Assembly: GCA_027021685.1 (NCBI GenBank)
Contig: JALUTW010000442.1
Span: 1-6,324 of the forward strand
Direction of reading: 5' to 3'
DNA from: Chromatiales bacterium
Lineage (GTDB): Bacteria; Pseudomonadota; Gammaproteobacteria; CAMYNG01
Length of the DNA: 6,324 nucleotides
Shown here: positions 1 through 5,073 of the stretch, piece after piece
How the letters are laid out: each line of letters begins with the position of its first letter
Position numbering within the stretch: position 1 is the stretch's first letter
Notes under the pieces: generated by a model
Told to the model about the DNA's origin: nothing
The model's database searches: none
Seen by the model: the letters and a program-made list of their open reading frames with translations, nothing else
Made by a program: the position numbers and the translations under genes

Positions 1-762
1 GATGCGGTTGGGATTGTCACCGCCGTGGATGTGGCCCAGGTTGAGGGTGGGGACCGGCACCGCGAAGCGTTCGTCGCGATGCCGTTGCTGGAGCTCCGCC
101 CGCCAGGCCAGCAGCTCGGCCATGACCCGGTGCATGCCCTCCAGGGCGTTGTCGCCCAGGGCCGGATCGCTGGAATGGCCGGAGCGGCCCGTCACCTCCA
201 CCGCCTCCATGAGGATGCCCTTGTGTGCCCGCACGGGCACCAGGGAGGTGGGCTCGCCGATGACGGCATGGCGCGCCCGCGGCCGGCCGGCCGCCACCAG
301 GGCGCGGGCGCCGTTCATGGAGCTTTCCTCGTCGGCGGTGGCGAGGACGATGAGGGGGGCCTTGAGATCGGCGGCGCGCAGCGGCCGCACCGCCTCCAGC
401 ACCAGGGGGAAGAAGCCCTTCATGTCGGCGGTGCCCAGGCCGTGCAAGCGGCCGCCATCCTCGTGCAGGCGGAAGGGATCGTGGCGCCAGCGCGAGGGAT
501 CGCAGGGCACGGTGTCGGTGTGGCCCGCCAGCACCAGGCCGCCGGGCCCCTCGCCCAGGGTGGCGATGAGGTTGGACTTCTGCGGATGGTCCGCCACCGG
601 CAGGATTTCCACCCGGAAGTCCAGGTCCTCCAGCCAGCCGGCCAGCAGGTCGACCACCGCCTGGTTGCCGTGATCGAACTCCGGGCTGACGCTGCTCATG
701 GAAGGCAGCGCCACCAGCTCCGCCAGCATGCCCGTCAGCGAGGGCAGGGTGTCACGGCTCAT
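1..762 (-). CDS. argE: N-acetylornithine deacetylase, 5' part (C-terminus outside window)
   Basis: ArgE is a cytoplasmic M20-family metallopeptidase that hydrolyses N2-acetyl-L-ornithine to ornithine and acetate in arginine synthesis. Reading from the ATG at 762 gives 254 uninterrupted codons to the window edge, about two thirds of the usual ~385 residues. Visible metal/catalytic motifs are HTDTVP (His81, Asp83), GTADMKG (Asp113), the ADEE motif (Glu145, Glu146) and GEPT (Glu170). The stretch RAHKGILMEAVEVTGRSGHS (179-198) opens the lid/dimerisation domain and is typical of ArgE rather than DapE or carboxypeptidase G. The last metal-binding histidine of the family lies beyond the edge. The start is supported by GGAG (770-773) 7 nt upstream and by the family's N-terminus. 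The gene follows the SH3-protein gene on the same strand, 181 nt away, so a shared transcript is possible but not shown. No frameshift is seen. Confidence 0.95.
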   Translation of the reverse strand, partial: MSRDTLPSLTGMLAELVALPSMSSVSPEFDHGNQAVVDLLAGWLEDLDFRVEILPVADHPQKSNLIATLGEGPGGLVLAGHTDTVPCDPSRWRHDPFRLHEDGGRLHGLGTADMKGFFPLVLEAVRPLRAADLKAPLIVLATADEESSMNGARALVAAGRPRARHAVIGEPTSLVPVRAHKGILMEAVEVTGRSGHSSDPALGDNALEGMHRVMAELLAWRAELQQRHRDERFAVPVPTLNLGHIHGGDNPNRI

Positions 763-799
763 GGACGGTCTCCGGTGGTGGCCGCCGGGGTCGCAATGT

Positions 800-850
800 C
801 AGACCCCGCGGGTTCCGCTGCGCTCCATCCGGACTACGCGCCGGGGTCTG
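800..850. repeat. Imperfect palindromic intergenic repeat (dispersed-repeat-like)
   Basis: A perfect 9-bp inverted repeat, CAGACCCCG (800-808) and CGGGGTCTG (842-850), encloses a core containing TTCCGCTGCGCTCCATCCGG (813-832). From memory, this core resembles a short palindromic element scattered between genes in many high-GC proteobacteria (of the type ATTCCGCTGCGCTCCATCCGGG); no genome comparison was possible here. A third copy of CGGGGTC lies at 786-792, so GACCCCG (802-808) can pair with either side. No T-run follows, so it is not a standard intrinsic terminator, though it could slow transcription or protect mRNA between the SH3-protein gene and argE. Confidence 0.5.
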
Positions 851-943
851 GCGGCCGGAGGGTCGAGCATGTGGGATCCAAGGTTTCCGGCTCCCTGCAC
901 CCAATCCCCGGCAGCCAGCCCCCAGCCCCTGGTACCCTTATCC

Positions 944-1618
944 TTATAAATCCCAACTGCTGCGGCGGCGGATGCGCAGCTTGGGCAGCACCAGGCCCAG
1001 CAGGATGCCGCCCAGCAGCACCGCGGCGCCGATGACGAACCACTCCCGGTCGGAGCGGTCCTTGAGCACCTGGTTCTCGCGGATCTTGAGCTGGAGGTCG
1101 TTTTCCAGCTGCAGGTTCTGTTCCTTGAGGCGCTTGTTCTCCTTGTCCAGCTGGATGGGCCGGGCCGCCACCTGGTTGAGATGTTCCACCTGCTTCTCCA
1201 GCGCCGCCACCTTCCGGGTCAGCGCCGCGTTCTCCTTCTGCAGCCGGGCACGCTCGGCCTTCACCTCGGCCAGGTTCTCCCTGAGCGTGGCCACGCGCTG
1301 GCCCAGCCGCTCCAGCCGGGCCTCGGCCGCGGCCAGCCGGTCGCGGGCGATGGGCTCGGCCACCAGGTACTGGCTGCGGACCCAGCCCTCGGTGCCGTCG
1401 GCGGTGCGGACGAAGGCGTAGCCGGTGTCGGTGGCTTCCAGCACCTCCACCTTGTCGCCGCTCTTGAGCGTCTTGATGATGCGGTGCTGATTGCCCTGGC
1501 CGGTGCGCACGGTGATGCGGAGCTGGTCGCTCACGTACATGGTGCCGGGCTGGACATGGGTCTCGGCGGCCGCGGCCAGCGGCCAGCACAGCAGAAACAG
1601 CAGGTACCTGGTCTTCAC
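944..1618 (-). CDS. TIGR04211-type SH3-domain protein with coiled coil and C-terminal membrane anchor (YgiM-like)
   Basis: A 224-residue protein with the full architecture of the TIGR04211 'SH3 and anchor' family, which includes E. coli YgiM (~206 aa). There is a signal peptide at 1-19 (MKTRYLLFLLCWPLAAAAE). A bacterial SH3-like domain spans ~26-87, with YVSDQLRITVRTG and GWVRSQYLV framing it. A long charged heptad-like coiled coil runs ~92-188. A transmembrane helix at ~193-211 (WFVIGAAVLLGGILLGLVLP) is followed by a basic tail, KLRIRRRSS. The topology implies a periplasmic SH3 domain and stalk anchored in the inner membrane. The start is a GTG (1616-1618) with GGGGA (1625-1629) 6 nt upstream; the signal peptide begins directly at this codon, which supports it. 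The stop is TAA. The molecular role of the family is not well established; an envelope or cell-wall-related role is only inferred from the SH3 fold. It is transcribed divergently from phoB. Confidence 0.9.
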   Translation of the reverse strand: MKTRYLLFLLCWPLAAAAETHVQPGTMYVSDQLRITVRTGQGNQHRIIKTLKSGDKVEVLEATDTGYAFVRTADGTEGWVRSQYLVAEPIARDRLAAAEARLERLGQRVATLRENLAEVKAERARLQKENAALTRKVAALEKQVEHLNQVAARPIQLDKENKRLKEQNLQLENDLQLKIRENQVLKDRSDREWFVIGAAVLLGGILLGLVLPKLRIRRRSSWDL

Positions 1619-1650
1619 GAACGTTCCCCGTGTGTGCCGGTGGATGTATT

Positions 1651-1656
1651 ATTATG
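1651..1656 (-). promoter_or_regulatory. Possible -10 element for the SH3-protein gene
   Basis: In an otherwise GC-rich stretch, the minus strand reads CATAATAATACAT across 1644-1656. CATAAT at 1651-1656 matches TATAAT at five of six bases. A start near 1644 would give a leader of about 25 nt before the GTG. I see no convincing TTGACA-like -35 at 16-18 bp, so this is tentative. Confidence 0.3.
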
Positions 1657-1784
1657 GAATGCGTCGCGATTTTAGGGACCCGTCCGGACCGGCGGCGGGC
1701 CTCCGTCACAGTTTCGCGCGCAGGGCTAAGCTCTTGATTAGGCAACATATAGGCGCCCCAGTCAACCGCATGCCGGCCGGCCCG

Positions 1785-1802
1785 TCGTCATGACCGTGTC
1801 AC
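1785..1802 (+). promoter_or_regulatory. Pho box upstream of phoB (autoregulation)
   Basis: Two half-sites, TCGTCAT (1785-1791) and GTGTCAC (1796-1802), lie 11 bp apart start to start. They match the PhoB consensus CTGTCA(T/C) at 5/7 and 6/7. The -10 position expected 10 bp further on (1813-1818) reads TCCGAT, a poor hexamer; PhoB-activated promoters are often weak on their own. A transcript starting near 1825 would exclude the in-frame ATG at 1807 and leave ~57 nt before the ATG at 1882. The rest of the 263-bp gap (1619-1881) shows no gene, RNA or repeat that I recognise. Confidence 0.65.
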
Positions 1803-1881
1803 AGGCATGGGCTCCGATGCCCGCTCCAGCAACACCCCGCGAGGACCGGGCATGCAAGCCGCCCAAGGGATCCCGCCGGCC

Positions 1882-2574
1882 ATGACCGCCCGCATCCTGG
1901 TGGTGGAGGACGAGGCCGCCATCCGCGAGATGCTGCGCTTTGCCCTGGCCCGGGAGGGGTTCGACGTGGAGGAGGCGGGCGATGCGGCCCAGGCCCGGGA
2001 GTGCATCGCGCGGCGGCCCCCGGACCTGGTGCTCCTGGACTGGATGCTGCCCGGGGTGAGCGGGCTGGAACTGGTGCGCAGGCTGCGCCGCGAGGAATCC
2101 ACCCGCCGGCTGCCGGTGATCATGCTCACCGCCCGCACCGGGGAGGAGCACAAGGTCGCCGGCCTGGAGCTGGGGGCCGACGACTATCTCACCAAGCCCT
2201 TCTCGCCGCGCGAGCTGGTGGCGCGCATCCGCGCGGTGTTGCGCCGGGCGAGGCCGGAGGCGGCGGAGACGGGGCCGCTGGAGGCCGACGGCCTGGTGCT
2301 GGACCCGCTGGGGCACCGCGTGACCTGCGGGGGGCGGCCGCTGCGGCTGGGCCCCACCGAGTACCGCCTGCTGCGGTTCTTCATGAGCCATCCCGAACGG
2401 GTCTTCAGCCGGGCCCAGCTCCTGGACAGCGTCTGGGGGGAGAACGTGTTCATCGAGGAACGCACCGTCGACGTTCACATCCGCCGCCTGCGCAAGGCCC
2501 TGTCCGCCAGCGGCCATGACCGCTACGTCCAGACCGTGCGCGGGGCGGGCTACCGGTTTTCAACCCAGGTCTGA
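1882..2574 (+). CDS. phoB: Phosphate regulon response regulator PhoB
   Basis: PhoB is the cytoplasmic DNA-binding regulator that, once phosphorylated by PhoR, binds Pho boxes and recruits sigma-70 polymerase to phosphate-starvation genes. The 230 residues match the usual PhoB length. The receiver domain (~1-120) begins MTARILVVEDE, with acidic residues Glu9, Asp10 and Glu11, the phosphoacceptor Asp53 in LVLLDWMLPG, Thr83 in MLTART and Lys105 in LTKPFS. The OmpR-type winged helix (~130-228) ends with RTVDVHIRRLRKAL as the recognition helix (194-207) and the wing VQTVRGAGYRFSTQV, nearly identical to E. coli. The ATG at 1882 is chosen because the receiver fold begins right there; starts at 1807 and 1852 would add extra N-terminal residues, and 1807 precedes the predicted transcription start. 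AAGGGA (1865-1870) is a rather distant ribosome site, 11 nt away. phoR follows after 5 nt, indicating an operon. Confidence 0.96.
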   Translation: MTARILVVEDEAAIREMLRFALAREGFDVEEAGDAAQARECIARRPPDLVLLDWMLPGVSGLELVRRLRREESTRRLPVIMLTARTGEEHKVAGLELGADDYLTKPFSPRELVARIRAVLRRARPEAAETGPLEADGLVLDPLGHRVTCGGRPLRLGPTEYRLLRFFMSHPERVFSRAQLLDSVWGENVFIEERTVDVHIRRLRKALSASGHDRYVQTVRGAGYRFSTQV

Positions 2575-2579
2575 GTCCC

Positions 2580-3917
2580 TTGCCCGAGCAGGCCCTCGAC
2601 GAACTCTGGCGCATCCTCGGCCTGGCCGTCGTCGCCGCCGTGGTGGGGCTGGCGGTGGGCGAGCTGCAGTGGGCGCTGACCCTGCTCCTGCTGGGACTGT
2701 TCGGCTGGTACTACTACAACCTGGTCCGCCTCCAGCGCTGGCTGCAGAAGGGCCGCAAGTACGCGCCGCCCCACTCGTGGGGGTTGTGGGAGGACGTGTT
2801 CACGGGCATCTACCGCCTGCAGCAGCGCGCCCGCAAGCGCAACAAGCGCATCGTCAAGCTCCTCAACCGCTTCCGCGAGTCCACCGCCGCGCTGCCCGAC
2901 GGGGTGGTGGTGCTGGATCGCAACGGCACCATAGAGTGGTGGAACGATTCGGCCGAGCGCCTGCTGGGCCTGCGCTACCCCCAGGACGTGGGCCAGCGCA
3001 TCACCAACCTGGTGCGCCATCCCGACTTCGTCGGTTACTTCAACACCGGCCGCCCGGACGGGCGGGTGGTGTTCGAGTCACCGGTGGACGACCAGGTGGT
3101 GCTGTCGGCCCGCTGCGTGCCCTACGGCAAGAACCAGGAACTGCTGCTGGTGCGGGACGTGACCATGTTCCGCCGGGTGGAGGCCATGCGCCGTGACTTC
3201 GTGGCCAACATCTCGCACGAGCTGCGCACGCCCCTGACGGTGATGCAGGGGTTCCTGGAGAGCCTGGCGGACGACCGCGGCATGTCGGAGGACGAGCGCC
3301 GCTACGCGGTGGATCTCATGCGCCAGCAGGCGGCGCGCATGCACCGGCTGGTGGAGGACCTGATGCTGTTGTCGCGGCTGGAGGCGGGTGAACGCGAGCC
3401 GGTGTTCGAAACCGTGCCGGTGCCCACGCTGCTGGCCGCGCTGCGCCAGGAGGCGGAGCTGCTCAACGCCGAGAAGAAGCACCGCATCCACTGGGAGGTG
3501 GACGGGCAGCTCCACCTGCGAGGGGTGGCCGGGGAGCTGGAGTCGGCCTTTCTCAACCTCATCGTCAACGCCATCAACTACACCCCGCCGGGCGGCGAGA
3601 TCCGGGTGCGCTGGTACCGGGATGGTGACGGTGCCCACTTCGAGGTGCGTGACACCGGCATCGGTATCGCCGCCCACCACATCCCGCGGCTCACCGAGCG
3701 CTTCTACCGGGTGGACGTGGCCCGGTCGCGGGAGTCGGGGGGCTCCGGGCTCGGGCTGGCCATCGTCAAGCACATCCTGTCCCGGCACCACGGGGCACTC
3801 GCCATTCACAGCAGCCCGGGCCACGGCAGTACCTTCCGCTGTGACTTTCCACCGGAGCTGGTGGTGGAGGCGCCGGAGCAGGACGGTGATTCACCGTTGA
3901 CCAGCCCGGCGGCCTGA
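2580..3917 (+). CDS. phoR: Phosphate regulon sensor histidine kinase PhoR
   Basis: PhoR is the inner-membrane kinase/phosphatase for PhoB, working with the Pst transporter and PhoU rather than through a large periplasmic sensor. The 445 residues follow the E. coli layout: two hydrophobic segments (~12-28 and ~30-47) with almost no periplasmic loop, a charged linker, a PAS domain (~97-197; LPDGVVVLDRNGTIEWWNDS), and then DHp and ATPase domains. The phosphoacceptor is His213 in NISHELRTPLT. The N box is LNLIVNAINYTPPGG (Asn330), G1 is DTGIGI (358-363), the F box ERFYRVD (373-379) and G2 GGSGLGLAIVKH (387-398). The start is a TTG at 2580, the first start codon after an in-frame stop at 2517. The N-terminus then aligns with the family, but the only ribosome-site candidate is a weak AGG at 2567-2569, so translation coupled to phoB is likely. 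The stop lies 5 nt before the pstS Pho boxes, with no terminator seen, so read-through into pstS is possible. Confidence 0.96.
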   Translation: MPEQALDELWRILGLAVVAAVVGLAVGELQWALTLLLLGLFGWYYYNLVRLQRWLQKGRKYAPPHSWGLWEDVFTGIYRLQQRARKRNKRIVKLLNRFRESTAALPDGVVVLDRNGTIEWWNDSAERLLGLRYPQDVGQRITNLVRHPDFVGYFNTGRPDGRVVFESPVDDQVVLSARCVPYGKNQELLLVRDVTMFRRVEAMRRDFVANISHELRTPLTVMQGFLESLADDRGMSEDERRYAVDLMRQQAARMHRLVEDLMLLSRLEAGEREPVFETVPVPTLLAALRQEAELLNAEKKHRIHWEVDGQLHLRGVAGELESAFLNLIVNAINYTPPGGEIRVRWYRDGDGAHFEVRDTGIGIAAHHIPRLTERFYRVDVARSRESGGSGLGLAIVKHILSRHHGALAIHSSPGHGSTFRCDFPPELVVEAPEQDGDSPLTSPAA

Positions 3918-3922
3918 ACCGG

Positions 3923-3962
3923 CTGTCACAAAACGGTCATGGAGCGATCAATTTTCCGTCAT
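3923..3962 (+). promoter_or_regulatory. Tandem Pho boxes (four half-sites) upstream of pstS
   Basis: Four half-sites repeat every 11 bp exactly: CTGTCAC (3923-3929), CGGTCAT (3934-3940), CGATCAA (3945-3951) and CCGTCAT (3956-3962). They match the PhoB consensus CTGTCA(T/C) at 7, 6, 4 and 6 of 7 bases. The spacers include AAAA (3930-3933) and TTTT (3952-3955), the AT-rich spacing typical of Pho boxes. Two adjacent PhoB dimers could bind, as at E. coli pstS. Confidence 0.9.
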
Positions 3963-3972
3963 CATGCAGCGG

Positions 3973-3978
3973 CATACT
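3973..3978 (+). promoter_or_regulatory. -10 element of the PhoB-dependent pstS promoter
   Basis: CATACT matches TATAAT at four of six bases and begins 10 bp after the last Pho half-site, the spacing used when PhoB replaces the -35 contact. Transcription would start near 3985, giving a ~32-nt leader to the ATG at 4018 and excluding the in-frame ATG at 3964. Confidence 0.65.
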
Positions 3979-4017
3979 CGTCCCGATGGTGAATCGCAAC
4001 GCGTGGGAGAGAAGCGA

Positions 4018-4986
4018 ATGCTGAAAAAGAACGTCATCGCCGCGGCGGCCGCCGCCCTCCTGGCCTGGGGTCCGGCCGCGGCCGGGCCCAGGGTGGATCC
4101 GGCCATCCAGCCCTATGTCAAGGCCCCCGGCGTGGCCGGCAACCTGAGCAGCGTGGGTTCCGACACCCTGGCCAACCTCATGACCCTGTGGGCCGAGGAG
4201 TTCAAGCGGCTGTATCCCAACGTCAACATCCAGATCCAGGCCGCCGGCTCCTCCACCGCGCCGCCGGCGTTGACCGAGGGCACCGCCAATCTGGGGCCCA
4301 TGAGCCGGAAGATGAAGGCCAAGGAGATCGCGGCGTTCGAGCGCAAGCACGGCTACAAGCCCACCGCCATCCCCGTGGCCATCGATGCGCTGGCGGTGTA
4401 CGTGCACAAGGACAACCCCATCAAGGGCCTCACCATCCCGCAGGTGGATGCCATCTTTTCCTCCACCCGCAAGTGCGGTTACCCCCATGACATCACCCGC
4501 TGGGGCCAGCTCGGCCTGACCGGGGCATGGAAGAACCGCGACATCCAGCTCTTCGGCCGCAACTCGGTGTCGGGGACCTACGGCTATTTCAAGAAGAAGG
4601 CCCTGTGCAAGGGGGACTTCAAGAACACGGTCAACGAGCAGCCCGGCTCGGCCTCGGTGGTGCAGTCGGTCTCGGCCTCGCTCAACGCCATCGGCTACTC
4701 GGGCATCGGCTATCGGACCTCCGGCGTAAGGGCGGTGCCGCTGGCCAGCAAGCCCGGCAAGCCCTTCGTCGAGGCCACGCCGGAGAACGCGGTGCGGGGC
4801 AAGTACCCGCTGGCCCGCTTCCTGTACATCTACGTCAACAAGCATCCCAACCGCCCGCTGTCGCCGCTGGTGCGGGAGTTCCTGCGCATGGTCAACTCGC
4901 GCCAGGGCCAGGCGGTGGTGGTGAAGGATGGCTACATCCCCCTCCCGGCCAGGGTGGTGAAGAAGAACCTGGCCCTGCTCGAGTAG
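4018..4986 (+). CDS. pstS: Periplasmic phosphate-binding protein PstS
   Basis: PstS is the high-affinity phosphate receptor of the Pst ABC transporter, delivering phosphate from the periplasm to PstC/PstA. The 322-residue precursor has a Sec signal peptide (~1-22): MLKKN, then an Ala/Leu-rich core, then PAAAG. There is no lipobox cysteine, so it should be soluble. Phosphate-site segments are visible: SSVGSDTL (44-51), AAGSSTAPPAL (75-85), VAIDALAV (120-127) and GRNSVSGTYGYF (180-191). NEQPGSASVVQSV (206-218), LNAIGYSGIGY (222-232) and KDGYIPLPARV (303-313) strongly resemble the Pseudomonas-type PstS, which differs from the E. coli subgroup. The ATG at 4018 is chosen over that at 3964 because the signal peptide starts there, GGGAGA (4005-4010) lies just upstream, and 3964 sits ahead of the predicted transcription start. 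Strong induction by phosphate starvation is expected from the tandem Pho boxes. Confidence 0.96.
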   Translation: MLKKNVIAAAAAALLAWGPAAAGPRVDPAIQPYVKAPGVAGNLSSVGSDTLANLMTLWAEEFKRLYPNVNIQIQAAGSSTAPPALTEGTANLGPMSRKMKAKEIAAFERKHGYKPTAIPVAIDALAVYVHKDNPIKGLTIPQVDAIFSSTRKCGYPHDITRWGQLGLTGAWKNRDIQLFGRNSVSGTYGYFKKKALCKGDFKNTVNEQPGSASVVQSVSASLNAIGYSGIGYRTSGVRAVPLASKPGKPFVEATPENAVRGKYPLARFLYIYVNKHPNRPLSPLVREFLRMVNSRQGQAVVVKDGYIPLPARVVKKNLALLE

Positions 4987-5005
4987 CCGGAAGGGAGGTG
5001 CGCAT

Positions 5006-5033
5006 GCGGCCCGGGGCCCCGGCCCCGGGCCGC
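5006..5033 (+). other. Perfect GC-rich inverted repeat after pstS (mRNA hairpin)
   Basis: GCGGCCCGGGGCC (5006-5018) is followed, after two bases, by its exact reverse complement at 5021-5033, giving a stem of about 12 bp with a 4-nt loop, all G/C. It lies 19 nt after the pstS stop and shares its last base with the Pho box. No T-run follows, so it is not a standard intrinsic terminator. It fits a stabiliser of the pstS 3' end or an attenuator that lowers read-through into pstC; that role is inferred. Confidence 0.7.
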
Positions 5034-5050
5034 TGTCACATGGCTGTCAC
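5033..5050 (+). promoter_or_regulatory. Perfect Pho box between pstS and pstC
   Basis: CTGTCAC (5033-5039), spacer ATGG, CTGTCAC (5044-5050): both half-sites match the PhoB consensus at all seven bases with the exact 11-bp period. It is the best Pho box in the window and indicates an internal PhoB-activated promoter giving pstC its own transcription apart from pstS. Confidence 0.9.
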
Positions 5051-5060
5051 ATAGTCCCCG

Positions 5061-5066
5061 TATCAT
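5061..5066 (+). promoter_or_regulatory. -10 element of the PhoB-dependent pstC promoter
   Basis: TATCAT matches TATAAT at five of six bases and starts 10 bp after the Pho box, the same spacing as at pstS. The expected transcription start is about 5073-5074, at the A of the pstC ATG, predicting a leaderless or nearly leaderless mRNA. Confidence 0.7.
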
Positions 5067-5073
5067 CCCGGCC

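Larger units (their letters stand above)
5004..5054 (+). other. Possible 16-codon ORF with strong Shine-Dalgarno between pstS and pstC
   Basis: An ATG at 5004 follows AAGGGAGGTG (4991-5000), the best ribosome-binding sequence in the intergenic regions here, and reads MRPGAPAPGRCHMAVT before TAG at 5052-5054. It spans both the hairpin and the Pho box and ends 19 nt before the pstC ATG. It could be a chance ORF in GC-rich DNA, or a short leader whose translation opens the hairpin and brings ribosomes to pstC, which has no Shine-Dalgarno of its own. The peptide resembles nothing I know. Confidence 0.25.

Noticed and set aside
900..935. C-rich tract with repeated CCAGCCCC-like units after the SH3-protein gene
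   Set aside because: The units are too short and irregular to call a tandem repeat, and no stable hairpin plus T-run is present to call a terminator.
25..1035. Plus-strand open frame of 336 codons at the left end
   Set aside because: It is antisense to argE and to the end of the SH3-protein gene, both recognised by conserved motifs; its translation is low-complexity and unlike any family I know.
1703..1709. CCGTCAC, a PhoB-like half-site in the divergent region
   Set aside because: The positions 11 bp either side (GCGGCGG and TCGCGCG) do not resemble a half-site, so no dimer site is formed.
834..1748. Second minus-strand frame overlapping the SH3-protein gene (304 codons)
   Set aside because: Its Gly/Pro/Arg/Ala-rich translation is the out-of-frame shadow of the 944-1618 gene, which has a signal peptide, SH3 domain, coiled coil and anchor.
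1807..1881. N-terminal extension of PhoB from the ATG at 1807 or 1852
   Set aside because: The PhoB family begins at the receiver strand encoded from 1882, and 1807 lies upstream of the transcription start predicted from the Pho box.
1762..2517. Minus-strand frame opposite phoB (251 codons)
   Set aside because: Antisense shadow of phoB with low-complexity composition.
3964..4017. N-terminal extension of PstS from the ATG at 3964
   Set aside because: It would place a charged 18-residue segment before the signal peptide, and the codon lies upstream of the -10 element.
3937..4845. Minus-strand frame opposite pstS (302 codons)
   Set aside because: Antisense to a clear PstS; it would also have to end inside the Pho box region.
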